DNA of 43,694 bases from Streptomyces sp. NRRL B-24484 (GTDB taxonomy: Bacteria; Actinomycetota; Actinomycetes; Streptomycetales; Streptomycetaceae), in the NCBI RefSeq assembly GCF_000717715.1, contig NZ_JOAI01000053.1, forward strand, positions 1 to 43,694, read 5' to 3'. Positions within the stretch are counted from its first letter, which is position 1; each line of letters opens with the position of its first letter. Made by a program: the position numbers and the translations under genes. Of this stretch, positions 1-7,202 are shown piece by piece. The notes beneath the pieces were generated by a model. It saw only the letters and a program-made list of their open reading frames with translations. It searched no databases and had not been told where the DNA came from.

Positions 1-11
1 AGAGTGCAGTC

Positions 12-60
12 GCGAGGGTGTCCATCTCGGTCGTCACAAACTGAGCCTGGACACTCTCGC
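12..60. terminator. Inverted repeat at left edge
   Basis: Twelve-base arms at 12-23 and 49-60 are complementary with one mismatch (GCGAGGGTGTCC against GGACACTCTCGC), separated by 25 bases. It lies upstream of the PHP gene and may end a transcript entering from outside the window, or may be an operator. There is no T-tract, which is usual for this group. Confidence 0.3.
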
Positions 61-95
61 GCCATCTGCGCAGCTATCCCTTGGAATCAATCATC

Positions 96-101
96 TAGGC
101 T
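96..101 (+). promoter_or_regulatory. Putative -10 element for the PHP gene
   Basis: TAGGCT fits the streptomycete vegetative -10 pattern TAnnnT and would place the transcript start about 40 bases before the GTG at 148. No convincing -35 hexamer is visible at the right spacing, so this is only a suggestion. Confidence 0.25.
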
Positions 102-147
102 GGGCCGGGCCAGCACCAGCCCCCACCGGCCCTCTGGAGCCCCTCCC

Positions 148-996
148 GTGCGCATCGACCTGCACGCCCACAGCAATGCCTCCGACGGCACCGACAGCCC
201 GGCCGAGCTGGTCGCGGCGGCCGTCGCGGCCGGCCTGGACGTGGTCGCGCTCACCGACCACGACACGGTCGCCGGGCACGCCGAGGCGGCGGAGGCCGTC
301 CGGGGCACCGGTCTGACCCTGGTGCCGGGCGCCGAACTCTCGTGCCACGTCGACGGCATCAGCATGCATCTGCTCGCCTACCTGTTCGACCCGGCCGAGC
401 CCGCCTTCGCCGCGGAGCGGGAGCTCGTCCGCACCGACCGCTTCCGGCGCGGCCGGGCGATCGTCGAGCGCTGCCGCGAGCTGGGTGCGCCGATCAGCTG
501 GGAGCAGGTGGAGCGGATCGCCGGGACGGGCTCGGTGGGCCGTCCGCACATCGCCAGCGCCCTGGTCGAGGCGGGCGTGGTGGAGACGGTCTCCGACGCG
601 TTCACCGCCGAGTGGCTGGCCAACGGCGGCCGGGCGGACGTCCGCAAGCACGAGACCGACCCGGTCGTCGCCGTCCGGCTGGTGCGGGCGGCGGGCGGCG
701 TCCCGGTGTTCGCGCACCCGGGCGCGGTCAAGCGCGGCCGGACGGTCTCCGACGCGGTGATCGCCGACCTGGCCGCGGCGGGGCTCGGCGGCCTGGAGGT
801 CGACCACACCGACCACGACGGGCCGACCCGCGATCACCTGCGCGGCCTGGCGGCCGAACTGGGCCTGTTCACCACCGGATCCTCGGACTACCACGGCCAC
901 CGCAAGACCGTCCGGCTCGGCGAGTACACCACCGACCCGGCCGCGTACGAGCGGCTCGTCGGCCAGGCGACCGGGGCGGCCCCGATCGAGGGCTGA
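148..996 (+). CDS. PHP-domain metal-dependent phosphoesterase (RNase AM / TrpH type)
   Basis: Predicted 282-residue cytosolic hydrolase of the polymerase-and-histidinol-phosphatase superfamily. Members of the TrpH/YciV branch hydrolyse 3',5'-nucleotide bisphosphates and trim RNA 5' ends. Metal-ligand motifs are all visible: DLHAHSNASDGT at residues 4-15 (H6, H8, D13), LTDHD at 36-40, a Glu near 63, GRPHIA at 131-136, FAHPG around 188-192 and SDYHG at 246-250. The family length is usually 280-290, so the protein is complete. GTG at 148 is chosen because GGAG at 136-139 lies eight bases upstream and because homology begins directly at the first histidine motif; the same frame stays open to the window edge without coding character. 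The gene is convergent with the SUFU-domain gene downstream. The exact substrate cannot be told from sequence. Confidence 0.88.
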   Translation: MRIDLHAHSNASDGTDSPAELVAAAVAAGLDVVALTDHDTVAGHAEAAEAVRGTGLTLVPGAELSCHVDGISMHLLAYLFDPAEPAFAAERELVRTDRFRRGRAIVERCRELGAPISWEQVERIAGTGSVGRPHIASALVEAGVVETVSDAFTAEWLANGGRADVRKHETDPVVAVRLVRAAGGVPVFAHPGAVKRGRTVSDAVIADLAAAGLGGLEVDHTDHDGPTRDHLRGLAAELGLFTTGSSDYHGHRKTVRLGEYTTDPAAYERLVGQATGAAPIEG

Positions 997-1115
997 CGCG
1001 GCGCCGGCAGGGGCCGCCCGCAGGCCACGGCGGTGTGCTTCTCGTCACATCCCGGTCCCGGTCCGGAGCGGTCGGCGCCGGCGGTGCGACCGGTCGGGAA
1101 CGGCGTCCTCACCCC

Positions 1116-1134
1116 GTCGGGCCGCACGCCCGAC
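1116..1134. terminator. Weak hairpin between convergent genes
   Basis: GTCGGGC (1116-1122) and GCCCGAC (1128-1134) form a seven-base stem with a five-base loop between the convergent PHP and SUFU-domain genes. It is short, so terminator function is a guess from position. Confidence 0.3.
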
Positions 1135-1155
1135 CGCCCGTCGTCCGGGCCCCGG

Positions 1156-1803
1156 TCAGTCGAGCGGGACGGCCCTGCGGTTCGGGTCGCGCAGGTCGGT
1201 GCCGTGCCGCAGCCACCGCTCCTGGAGCTCGGCGGCGCCGTGCACGCGCTTGTGCCCGGCCTCGTTCGGGGTCATCGGCAGCAGCGGCAGGAAGCGCACC
1301 GGCTCGGCCGGTTCGGCGAGTTCGACGTCCTCGACCAGACCGCCCGGCTCGGCGACCAGCACGGAGGTGAAGGGTGCGCCCTCCCACAGCGGGGAACCCA
1401 GGTCGAGCGAGCCGCCCGGGGCCACCACCAGGCCCTCGACCTGCGGCGTCGCGGCCAGGGTGGCCAGCGCGCGGAGCACGTCGTCGCGCCCTCCGCGGAC
1501 GGTGAGCACCAATTCGGCGCGGGGGCCGCGCACCGGGTCGGCGACCGCCGCGGTGGGGTCGGCCATCGGGCTCGCGGCCATCCCGAGGGTGGCGTAGCGG
1601 ACGAGTCCCTCGGTGTCCGGGCCGAAGCGCAGCACCTCGATCCGCTCGGTGCCGAGGAAGGTGACCGAGGCCCGGCCGGTGCTCTCCCCGAAGGTGGTGA
1701 GCAGGCGCGCCTCGACGGCCGCCAGCACGGCCGTGCGGGAGAGTTCCGCGGAGCCGCCGGAGGGGTCGGAGAAGTCGCCGAACAGCGGGAAGTCGTGGGC
1801 CAT
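1156..1803 (-). CDS. Suppressor-of-fused (SUFU) domain protein
   Basis: A 215-residue soluble protein with no signal or membrane segment. Its layout, an N-terminal segment with VEARLLTTFGE, then VTFLGTERIEVLRFG, then VRYATLGMAASPM, then RAELVLTVRGG, and a C-terminal VRFLPLLPMTPNEA, matches bacterial proteins assigned to the SUFU-like family (PF05076). In animals SUFU is a Hedgehog-pathway inhibitor; bacterial members have no established role, although some sit in toxin-immunity loci. Here there is no toxin neighbour. ATG at 1803 is preferred over the in-frame start at 1860 because conserved sequence begins there and AAGG lies about eight bases upstream. The family call is from recalled resemblance to annotated Streptomyces proteins, so moderately sure. 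Confidence 0.7.
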   Translation of the reverse strand: MAHDFPLFGDFSDPSGGSAELSRTAVLAAVEARLLTTFGESTGRASVTFLGTERIEVLRFGPDTEGLVRYATLGMAASPMADPTAAVADPVRGPRAELVLTVRGGRDDVLRALATLAATPQVEGLVVAPGGSLDLGSPLWEGAPFTSVLVAEPGGLVEDVELAEPAEPVRFLPLLPMTPNEAGHKRVHGAAELQERWLRHGTDLRDPNRRAVPLD

Positions 1804-1935
1804 GCACGCGACCTTAGCGCCCGGGGAGTTGTCGCTTCGCGCACACCCCGGCAGCGGCACGCCGGCAACTGTTAGTGTGGGGGGCTGGCTACCGGGGATG
1901 CTGACCCTTGGGGCCGCGGCATGAAGGAGGTGGTT

Positions 1936-2010
1936 GTGGTGGATACCAGCCGACCATGCAGTACCGGCAGCTCTGCCCGGCCTGACCTTCTCCGCCGCAC
2001 CCGCCCCTGA
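1936..2010 (+). CDS. Possible leader peptide (uORF) of corA
   Basis: A short frame of 23-24 codons ends at TGA 2008-2010. It has a very strong ribosome site, AAGGAGG at 1924-1930, followed by GTG codons at 1936 (five bases away) and 1939 (eight bases away). The peptide is rich in Arg, Pro and Ser and ends LLRRTRP. The whole frame lies 200-270 bases upstream of corA, in an otherwise gene-free leader. Leader peptides control other Mg2+ transporter genes (corL and mgtL in Salmonella), which makes a regulatory uORF plausible. An upstream in-frame ATG at 1921 overlaps the ribosome site and is less likely. Nothing proves that it is translated. Confidence 0.35.
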   Translation: MVDTSRPCSTGSSARPDLLRRTRP

Positions 2011-2209
2011 CGGGGTAGTTGAGGCGGCGTCACACCCGGCCGGGAGAGCACCTTCCCGGGCGCCGGGGCGCCCAAACCGAAGTCTTGCCGATTCCTTGGC
2101 GATTTCTTGGTGAGCCCCGTTCGACCTGGGCGTCCATCGGTGTTCCTCGCCGTCGCACCACGGCCGTCACCGCCTGCCGTGCGGCGGTTCCTGCCTTCAG
2201 GAGCCTGCC
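2011..2209 (+). promoter_or_regulatory. corA: Structured 5' leader of corA
   Basis: Between the candidate uORF and corA lie about 200 bases without a gene. A hairpin can form around 2033-2068, where GGGA and TCCC segments and flanking CCGG segments pair around AGAGCACCT. I looked for the conserved M-box (ykoK) Mg2+ riboswitch core and could not match it. The stretch may be an attenuator or an unassigned cis-regulatory RNA; it may also be only an ordinary long leader. Confidence 0.3.
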
Positions 2210-3322
2210 ATGTCGATGATCAACAACATCCGTGCGGCCGTCCGTCCGCACCGCCGCCGCGACACCTCCTTCGACACCCTCCGTCCGGGCCACGCCCCTT
2301 CGGCCGTGGTCGACTGCGCCGTCTACCAGGACGGCAAGCGGGTCGGCGAGAGCTGCAGCCCCCGCGAGGCCGTGGCCCGGGTCAAGCTGTGCCGCCAGCA
2401 GGACGCCGGCTCGTTCAGCTGGATCGGTCTGCACGAGCCCACCGAGGCCGAGTTCGAGGGCATCGCCCAGCGCTTCGGCCTGCACCCGCTGGCCGTCGAG
2501 GACGCGGTGCACGCGCACCAGCGGCCCAAGGTCGAGCGGTACGACGACGTGCTGTTCGCCGTCTTCAAGACGATCCGCTACGTCGAGCACGACCAGCTCA
2601 CCCCGACCAGCGAGGTCGTGGAGACGGGCGAGCTCATGGTCTTCGTCGGCCAGGACTTCGTCATCACCGTCCGGCACGGCGGGCACGGCGCGCTGCGCGA
2701 GCTGCGGCGCCGGCTGGAGGGCGACGCCGACGGCGCCGGCCTGCTCGCCAAGGGCCCGTCCGCGGTGCTGCACGCGATCGCCGACCACGTGGTCGACAAC
2801 TACCTGCTGGTCGCCGAGCGCCTGCAGACCGACGTGGACGAGGTGGAGTTCGACGTCTTCGCGGGCAAGGCCGGCCGCGGCGCCGACGTCGGCCGGGTCT
2901 ACCAGCTCAAGCGCGAGGTGCTGGAGTTCAAGCGGGCGGTGACGCCGCTGCTGCGCCCGATGCAGCTGCTCTCCGAGCCGATCCAGCGGCTGATCGACCC
3001 GGACATCCAGAAGTACTTCCGGGACGTCGCCGACCACCTGGCCCGGGTCACCGAGCAGGTGCACGGCTTCGACGAGCTGCTGAACTCGCTGCTCCAGGCC
3101 AACCTGGCGCAGGTGTCGGTGGCGCAGAACGAGGACATGCGCAAGATCACCGCCTGGGCGGCGATCTTCGCGGTGCCGACCATGATCACCGGCATCTACG
3201 GCATGAACTTCGACTACATGCCGGAGCTGCACCACAAGTACGGCTACCCGATGGTGCTGGGCAGCGTCGTGGTGATCTGCATCGCCATGTACCGCGGGTT
3301 CCGGCGCAACGGGTGGCTCTGA
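2210..3322 (+). CDS. corA: CorA family magnesium/cobalt channel
   Basis: A 370-residue pentameric Mg2+ (Co2+, Ni2+) channel of the inner membrane. The long N-terminal cytosolic alpha/beta domain and helical stalk occupy about residues 1-305. The C-terminal pair of membrane helices follows, with the diagnostic YGMN signature (GMN at 331-333) at the outer end of the first helix and a second helix, roughly PMVLGSVVVICIAMY, before the basic tail FRRNGW. ATG at 2210 has AGGAG at 2199-2203, six bases upstream. The gene sits behind a 350-base leader containing a possible uORF and a hairpin, suggesting ion-responsive control. A MgtE-like protein and a DUF1003 protein lie 2 kb downstream. It is convergent with the EamA gene, only 27 bases apart. 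Confidence 0.95.
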   Translation: MSMINNIRAAVRPHRRRDTSFDTLRPGHAPSAVVDCAVYQDGKRVGESCSPREAVARVKLCRQQDAGSFSWIGLHEPTEAEFEGIAQRFGLHPLAVEDAVHAHQRPKVERYDDVLFAVFKTIRYVEHDQLTPTSEVVETGELMVFVGQDFVITVRHGGHGALRELRRRLEGDADGAGLLAKGPSAVLHAIADHVVDNYLLVAERLQTDVDEVEFDVFAGKAGRGADVGRVYQLKREVLEFKRAVTPLLRPMQLLSEPIQRLIDPDIQKYFRDVADHLARVTEQVHGFDELLNSLLQANLAQVSVAQNEDMRKITAWAAIFAVPTMITGIYGMNFDYMPELHHKYGYPMVLGSVVVICIAMYRGFRRNGWL

Positions 3323-3349
3323 CGCCCGGTCGGGCGGCGCGGCGACCCG

Positions 3350-4294
3350 TCAGCGTTCGTTCCGGCCGCCCCGGGCGACCAGCACCAGTCCGAGCAGGAT
3401 CAGGCCGACCGCCGGGTACGCGGCCGCCGGCGGCCACTGGCCGAGCCACACGGCCGCGATCAGGGCCGCACCCGGGGTCTCCAGCAGGATCGCCGTCGAG
3501 GTGACCGAGGGGCCCAGGGTGCGGACCACCCGGTTGCTCAGCGAGTGGCCGAGCAGCTGGGCGGCCACCATCAGCAGCACAATCTGCCACCACACCCCGG
3601 CCGGCCAGCCCGACAGCGGGGAGTCCGCCACCAGGCAGACGCCGAACAGCACCGCGGCGGTGGTGGTGTAGCAGACCAGCGTGTAGGCGGTGGTGCTGAC
3701 GGTCCGCCGGACTTCGGCGCCGAGCAGCACGTAGCCCGCGGCCGCCGCTCCCGCGCCCAGGGCGAGCGCGTCGCCCAGTAGCGCCCGCGGGGAGAGCGAC
3801 AGGTCGACCCCGGTGAGCACCAGCACCCCGGCGAAGGCGACCGCCACACCGATCCGCACCAGGCGCGGTGCCCTCTCGCCCATCAGCCGCAGCAGCAGGA
3901 TCGTCCACAGCGGGGTGGTGGTGACCAGCGCGGTCGCCGAGGCCACCGAGGTCATCCGCAGGCTGGGCATCCACAGCGCGAAGTGCACGGCCAGCAGCAC
4001 CCCCGCGGCGACCGCCAGCAGCAGCGCCCGGCATCCGATGCCGCGCAGTTCGGCGCGGTGCCGCAGCAGCGCGTACGGGCCGAGCACGCCGACCGACATG
4101 AAGTTGCGCCAGAAGGCGATGGCCAGTGGCGGCGCGGCGGTGGCGCTGATCAGCGGGGCGGAGAGCGAGATGCCGGCGATGGAGACGGCGAGCAGCATCA
4201 GGTCGACCCGCGGCAGCGTCGGCCGGCCCGGTGCGGGGACGGCGGGACGGAGGTCCGCGGGGGCGGCGGCGGTGGCGGCGGGCCGGGCGGGCAC
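3350..4294 (-). CDS. EamA/DMT-family transporter
   Basis: A 314-residue polytopic membrane protein of the drug/metabolite transporter superfamily. It shows about ten hydrophobic segments in two EamA repeats; the first begins at VDLMLLAVSIAGISLSAPLI and contains AFWRNFMSVG, the second begins near LLGDALALGAGAAAAGYVLL. The N-terminus is an Ala/Pro-rich cytosolic stretch of about 30 residues and the C-terminus is basic (ARGGRNER). Family members export amino acids, nucleosides or drugs; substrate cannot be predicted here. ATG at 4294 lies 138 bases from the divergent hypothetical gene at 4433. Confidence 0.85.
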   Translation of the reverse strand: MPARPAATAAAPADLRPAVPAPGRPTLPRVDLMLLAVSIAGISLSAPLISATAAPPLAIAFWRNFMSVGVLGPYALLRHRAELRGIGCRALLLAVAAGVLLAVHFALWMPSLRMTSVASATALVTTTPLWTILLLRLMGERAPRLVRIGVAVAFAGVLVLTGVDLSLSPRALLGDALALGAGAAAAGYVLLGAEVRRTVSTTAYTLVCYTTTAAVLFGVCLVADSPLSGWPAGVWWQIVLLMVAAQLLGHSLSNRVVRTLGPSVTSTAILLETPGAALIAAVWLGQWPPAAAYPAVGLILLGLVLVARGGRNER

Positions 4295-4396
4295 GGCTCT
4301 CCTTGGGGCGGGTCGGGTGCGACCGTCCTACCGTAAGGCCTCAAACGCCCTCATGGCGCTGTCGTCCCGGGTGGTGGGACGAAGGCCGAGCGCCCG

Positions 4397-4425
4397 CGGA
4401 CGGCCGGCCCGCCAGGCCGTACGCT
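4397..4425 (+). promoter_or_regulatory. Putative promoter with leaderless start
   Basis: CGGACG (4397-4402) and TACGCT (4420-4425) are separated by 17 bases, matching TTGACn-17-TAnnnT in GAC and TA...T. The -10 ends seven bases before ATG 4433, so the message would start at or within a base or two of the start codon, as in many streptomycete leaderless genes. No ribosome site is visible, which agrees. Confidence 0.45.
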
Positions 4426-4432
4426 GTGGGCC

Positions 4433-4972
4433 ATGGAGCGTACGACGACCCCTGCCGAGGACTTCCTGGACCGCGCCCTGCTGGAGGAGGCGGCGAAGAA
4501 GTCCGGACTGCTCTGGGTCCGCCCGGAGGGTGCACCGGGCGGCCGGGCGCTCTGGCACGCCTGGCACGACGGCGCCGTGGTGGTCGTCGGCGACGGCGGC
4601 GAGCAGCCGCTGCACGGGCTGGCCGCGGGCGCCCGGGCCGAGGTGACCGTCCGCAGCAAGGACAAGGGGGGACGGCTCACCGGCTGGCTGGCCGCCGTCA
4701 CCGAGCTCGCCCCGCGGAGCGAGGCCTGGCAGGGCGCCGTCGAGGAGCTGAAGTCCAAGCGCCTCAACGCCCCCGACACCGACACCATCGGCGACCGCTG
4801 GGCCCGCGAGTGCCGGGTGCTCCGGCTGGAGCCCGTGGGCGCGCTCACCGAGCGCCCCGGCGCCATGCCGGACGGCTCGCACGCGGCCGTGCCGATGCCG
4901 ACCGGCGCCACCACCCGCCGCCCGATCCCGGCCGGCCTGCCCAAGCTGCTGCTGGGACGCCGCAGGGGCTGA
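4433..4972 (+). CDS. Conserved hypothetical protein, possible split-barrel fold
   Basis: A 179-residue soluble protein that I cannot name. The central part alternates short beta-like strands (ALWHAWHDGAVVVVG, RAEVTVRSKD, RLTGWLAAVTEL) followed by a helical stretch (WQGAVEELKSKRLNAPDTD), and ends with a Pro/Arg-rich tail (PKLLLGRRRG). The strand pattern is reminiscent of flavin-binding split barrels (pyridoxamine-phosphate-oxidase-like), but no FMN motif is clear. It has no membrane segment or signal peptide. It appears to be expressed from its own promoter with a leaderless message. The downstream 227 bases separate it from the MgtE-like gene. Coding is supported by consistent codon usage and by a plausible promoter directly before the ATG. 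Confidence 0.7.
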   Translation: MERTTTPAEDFLDRALLEEAAKKSGLLWVRPEGAPGGRALWHAWHDGAVVVVGDGGEQPLHGLAAGARAEVTVRSKDKGGRLTGWLAAVTELAPRSEAWQGAVEELKSKRLNAPDTDTIGDRWARECRVLRLEPVGALTERPGAMPDGSHAAVPMPTGATTRRPIPAGLPKLLLGRRRG

Positions 4973-5050
4973 CGCGCCGGGCCGCGGCGGGCCACCGCGG
5001 GCTCCGGCCCACTCCCGCAGGTATCTTTGGCGCCGGAGGACGCGCCGGGC

Positions 5051-5106
5051 GCAGCCGTGCGGACGCAGCCGTGCGGACGCAGCCGTGCGGACGCAGCCGT
5101 GCGGGC
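5051..5106. repeat. Four tandem copies of a 14-base unit
   Basis: The unit GCAGCCGTGCGGAC is repeated at 5051-5064, 5065-5078, 5079-5092 and 5093-5106; the last copy ends GGGC instead of GGAC. It lies in the 227-base gap before the MgtE-like gene, between a possible -10 (TATCTT near 5022) and the ATG at 5200, so it would be part of that gene's 5' leader. Length 14 is not a multiple of three, consistent with non-coding DNA. Such repeats vary in copy number between strains by slippage. Confidence 0.85.
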
Positions 5107-5199
5107 GACGGCGCGACGGGCCGCGGGCCGTACCGCGGCCGCACCGTCACCAGTGCACCGGCCCGCACCCCGCGGGCCCCGTCCGGAGAGAGGGAGCCG

Positions 5200-6474
5200 A
5201 TGGCAGGCGCAGGCAGCCGGGTCTTCATCTCGCACCTCTCCGGGCTCCCGGTCTTCGACCCCAACGGCGACCAGGTGGGCCGCGTCCGCGACGTGGTCGT
5301 CTCGCTGCGGATCGGCGGGCGCCCGCCCCGGGTGCTCGGCCTGGTGGTCGAGGTGATCGGCCGCCGCCGGATCTTCCTGCCGATGACCCGGGTGACCAGC
5401 CTGGAGTCCGGCCAGGTGCTCGCCACCGGCGTCATCAACCTGCGGCGCTTCGAGCAGCGCCCCTCGGAGACCCTCGTCCTCGCCGAACTGCTGGACCGCA
5501 CCGTCGTCCGGACGAAGACCGGCGAGGAGGTCACCGTCCTCGACGTGGCCATGGTGCAGGCCCGGCTGCGCGAGTGGGAGATCCGCAAGGTCTTCGTCCA
5601 GGTCGGCCGGGTCGGCCGGCTGCGCAAGGCGCGCGGCGAGTCGCTGACCCTCGACTGGTCCGAGCTCACCGGCTTCTCCCTCACCGAGGAGGGCCAGGGC
5701 GCCGCCAACCTGCTCGCCACCTTCGAGCAGCTCCGCCCCGCCGACCTCGCCAACGTGATGCACCACCTGTCGGCGAAGCGCCGCGCCGAGGTCGCCGCCG
5801 CCCTCGACGACGACCGGCTCGCCGACGTCCTGGAGGAGCTGCCCGAGGACGACCAGGTCGAGATCATCGGCAAGCTCAAGGAGGAGCGGGCCGCGGACGT
5901 CCTGGAGGCGATGGACCCGGACGACGCCGCCGACCTGCTCTCCGACCTCCCCGCGGAGGACGCCGAGCGGCTGCTGCGGCTGATGGAGCCGGAGGACGCG
6001 GCCTCCGTCCGCCGTCTGCTCTCCTACGAGGAGGACACCGCCGGCGGTCTGATGACGACCGAGCCGATCGTGCTGGAGCCGGACGCGACCGTCGCGGAGG
6101 CGCTCGCCCGGGTGCGGATCGCCGAGAACAAGCCAGCCCTCGCCGCACAGGTCTACGTCTGCCGGCCGCCGAACGAGACCCCGACCGGCAAGTACCTGGG
6201 CACCGTGCACTTCCAGCGGCTGCTGCGCGAGCCCCCGTTCACCCTGGTCGGCTCGCTGGTCGACGACGACCTCGACCCGCTGCCGCCGGACACCCCGCTG
6301 CCGCTGGTCACCAGCTACCTGGCCGCCTACAACCTGGTCGCCGCACCGGTCGTGGACGAGGCCGACCACCTGGTGGGCGCCGTCACCGTCGACGACGTCC
6401 TGGACCACCTGCTGCCGGACGACTGGCGCGAGGCGTCCCTGCACGCGGCCGAGAGCGAGACCGTCCATGGATGA
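5200..6474 (+). CDS. MgtE-like intracellular domain protein with CBS pair, no membrane domain
   Basis: A 424-residue protein built like the cytosolic half of the MgtE magnesium channel. An N-terminal PRC-barrel-like beta region (about 8-100: VFISHLSGLPVFD, VGRVRDVVVSL, RIFLPMTRV) is followed by a helical superhelix of MgtE_N type (about 165-280, with DEE/DD-rich LEELPEDDQ and DPDDAADLLSDLP) and a CBS-domain pair (about 285-410, with AGGLMTTEPIVLEPDATV and APVVDEADHLVGAVTVDDVLDHLL). The C-terminal five-helix transport domain of true MgtE is absent, and the protein ends shortly after the CBS region. It therefore probably senses Mg2+ or nucleotide and acts on a partner. ATG at 5200 has AGGGAG at 5191-5196. 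Its last eight bases overlap the DUF1003 gene, a natural partner candidate. Confidence 0.88.
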   Translation: MAGAGSRVFISHLSGLPVFDPNGDQVGRVRDVVVSLRIGGRPPRVLGLVVEVIGRRRIFLPMTRVTSLESGQVLATGVINLRRFEQRPSETLVLAELLDRTVVRTKTGEEVTVLDVAMVQARLREWEIRKVFVQVGRVGRLRKARGESLTLDWSELTGFSLTEEGQGAANLLATFEQLRPADLANVMHHLSAKRRAEVAAALDDDRLADVLEELPEDDQVEIIGKLKEERAADVLEAMDPDDAADLLSDLPAEDAERLLRLMEPEDAASVRRLLSYEEDTAGGLMTTEPIVLEPDATVAEALARVRIAENKPALAAQVYVCRPPNETPTGKYLGTVHFQRLLREPPFTLVGSLVDDDLDPLPPDTPLPLVTSYLAAYNLVAAPVVDEADHLVGAVTVDDVLDHLLPDDWREASLHAAESETVHG

Positions 6475-7102
6475 CCGCAAGCGCGAGGACCGCAAGGGAC
6501 GCCGCGACGACAGCCCGCGCCAGCGCATCCAGGGCGAGCTGCGGGAGCTGCGGCAGCTGCGCGAGCTGCGGACCCGCGAGGGCGGCCGCCCGCAGCGGCC
6601 CGAGGGCAGCACCGGACGCAGCCGGCTCGACCAGCCGCGCACCGTCCGCCGCGCCCTCATCCCGATGCCGACCTACGACCCGGAGGCCTTCGGCAAGCTC
6701 TCCGAGCGGATCGCGCGCTTCCTCGGCACCGGCCGCTTCATCGTCTGGATGTCGGTCGTCATCGTCGCCTGGGTGGTCTGGAACACCCTGCTGCCGACGA
6801 CCGTCCGCTTCGACGAGTACCCCTTCATCTTCCTCACCCTGATGCTGTCGCTGCAGGCCTCGTACGCGGCGCCGCTGATCCTGCTCGCGCAGAACCGCCA
6901 GGACGACCGGGACCGCGTCAACATGGAGCAGGACCGCGCCCGGAGCGACCGCAACATCGCCGACACCGAGTACCTGACCCGGGAGGTCGCCGCGCTGCGG
7001 CAGGGCCTCGGCGAGGTCGCCACCCGCGACTTCGTGCGCTCCGAGCTGATGGCGCTGCTCAAGGAGCTGGACGACCGGCGGGAGAGCCGCGACCTGGTGT
7101 GA
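6467..7102 (+). CDS. DUF1003 membrane protein
   Basis: A 211-residue protein. The first 80 residues are highly charged (DDRKREDRKGRRDD, then an Arg/Glu/Leu heptad-like ELRELRQLRELR). Two membrane helices follow, about FIVWMSVVIVAWVVWNTLL and FIFLTLMLSLQASYAAPLILL, joined by a short loop, then a long charged coiled-coil tail starting RQDDRDRVNMEQDRARSDR. This two-helix plus coil layout is typical of DUF1003, a family without settled function. ATG 6467 overlaps the MgtE-like stop by eight bases, so the two are translationally coupled and likely work together at the membrane. The same pairing occurs in other actinobacteria as I recall. Confidence 0.88.
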   Translation: MDDRKREDRKGRRDDSPRQRIQGELRELRQLRELRTREGGRPQRPEGSTGRSRLDQPRTVRRALIPMPTYDPEAFGKLSERIARFLGTGRFIVWMSVVIVAWVVWNTLLPTTVRFDEYPFIFLTLMLSLQASYAAPLILLAQNRQDDRDRVNMEQDRARSDRNIADTEYLTREVAALRQGLGEVATRDFVRSELMALLKELDDRRESRDLV

Positions 7103-7190
7103 GGCGGGGTGCGCCGGGCACCCGCAGCGCCCGTGACCTCGTGTGACGGGCAGCACGCTACCGGCGAGTCGGGGGCCGCCCGCGGCGCCG

Positions 7191-7196
7191 TACCAT
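7191..7196 (+). promoter_or_regulatory. Putative -10 element of mrp, leaderless arrangement
   Basis: TACCAT ends six bases before ATG 7203 and only AAGG is present as a possible ribosome site. The position would start the message at the initiation codon. The -35 region (GTCGGG) is a poor match. Confidence 0.35.
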
Positions 7197-7202
7197 CAAG
7201 GC

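Noticed and set aside
1921..2209. M-box (ykoK) Mg2+ riboswitch upstream of corA
   Set aside because: The conserved M-box core sequences could not be found; only a generic hairpin and a uORF are visible.
2030..3235. Long open frame antisense to corA
   Set aside because: High-GC codon bias keeps the antisense frame open; the translation is a His/Asp/Val/Leu-rich mirror with no domain, and corA is unmistakable on the plus strand.
5051..5106. CRISPR-like array
   Set aside because: The 14-base units are contiguous with no spacers and no cas genes are present.
7143..7202. Upstream start for mrp
   Set aside because: Would place the candidate -10 inside the coding sequence and add non-conserved residues.
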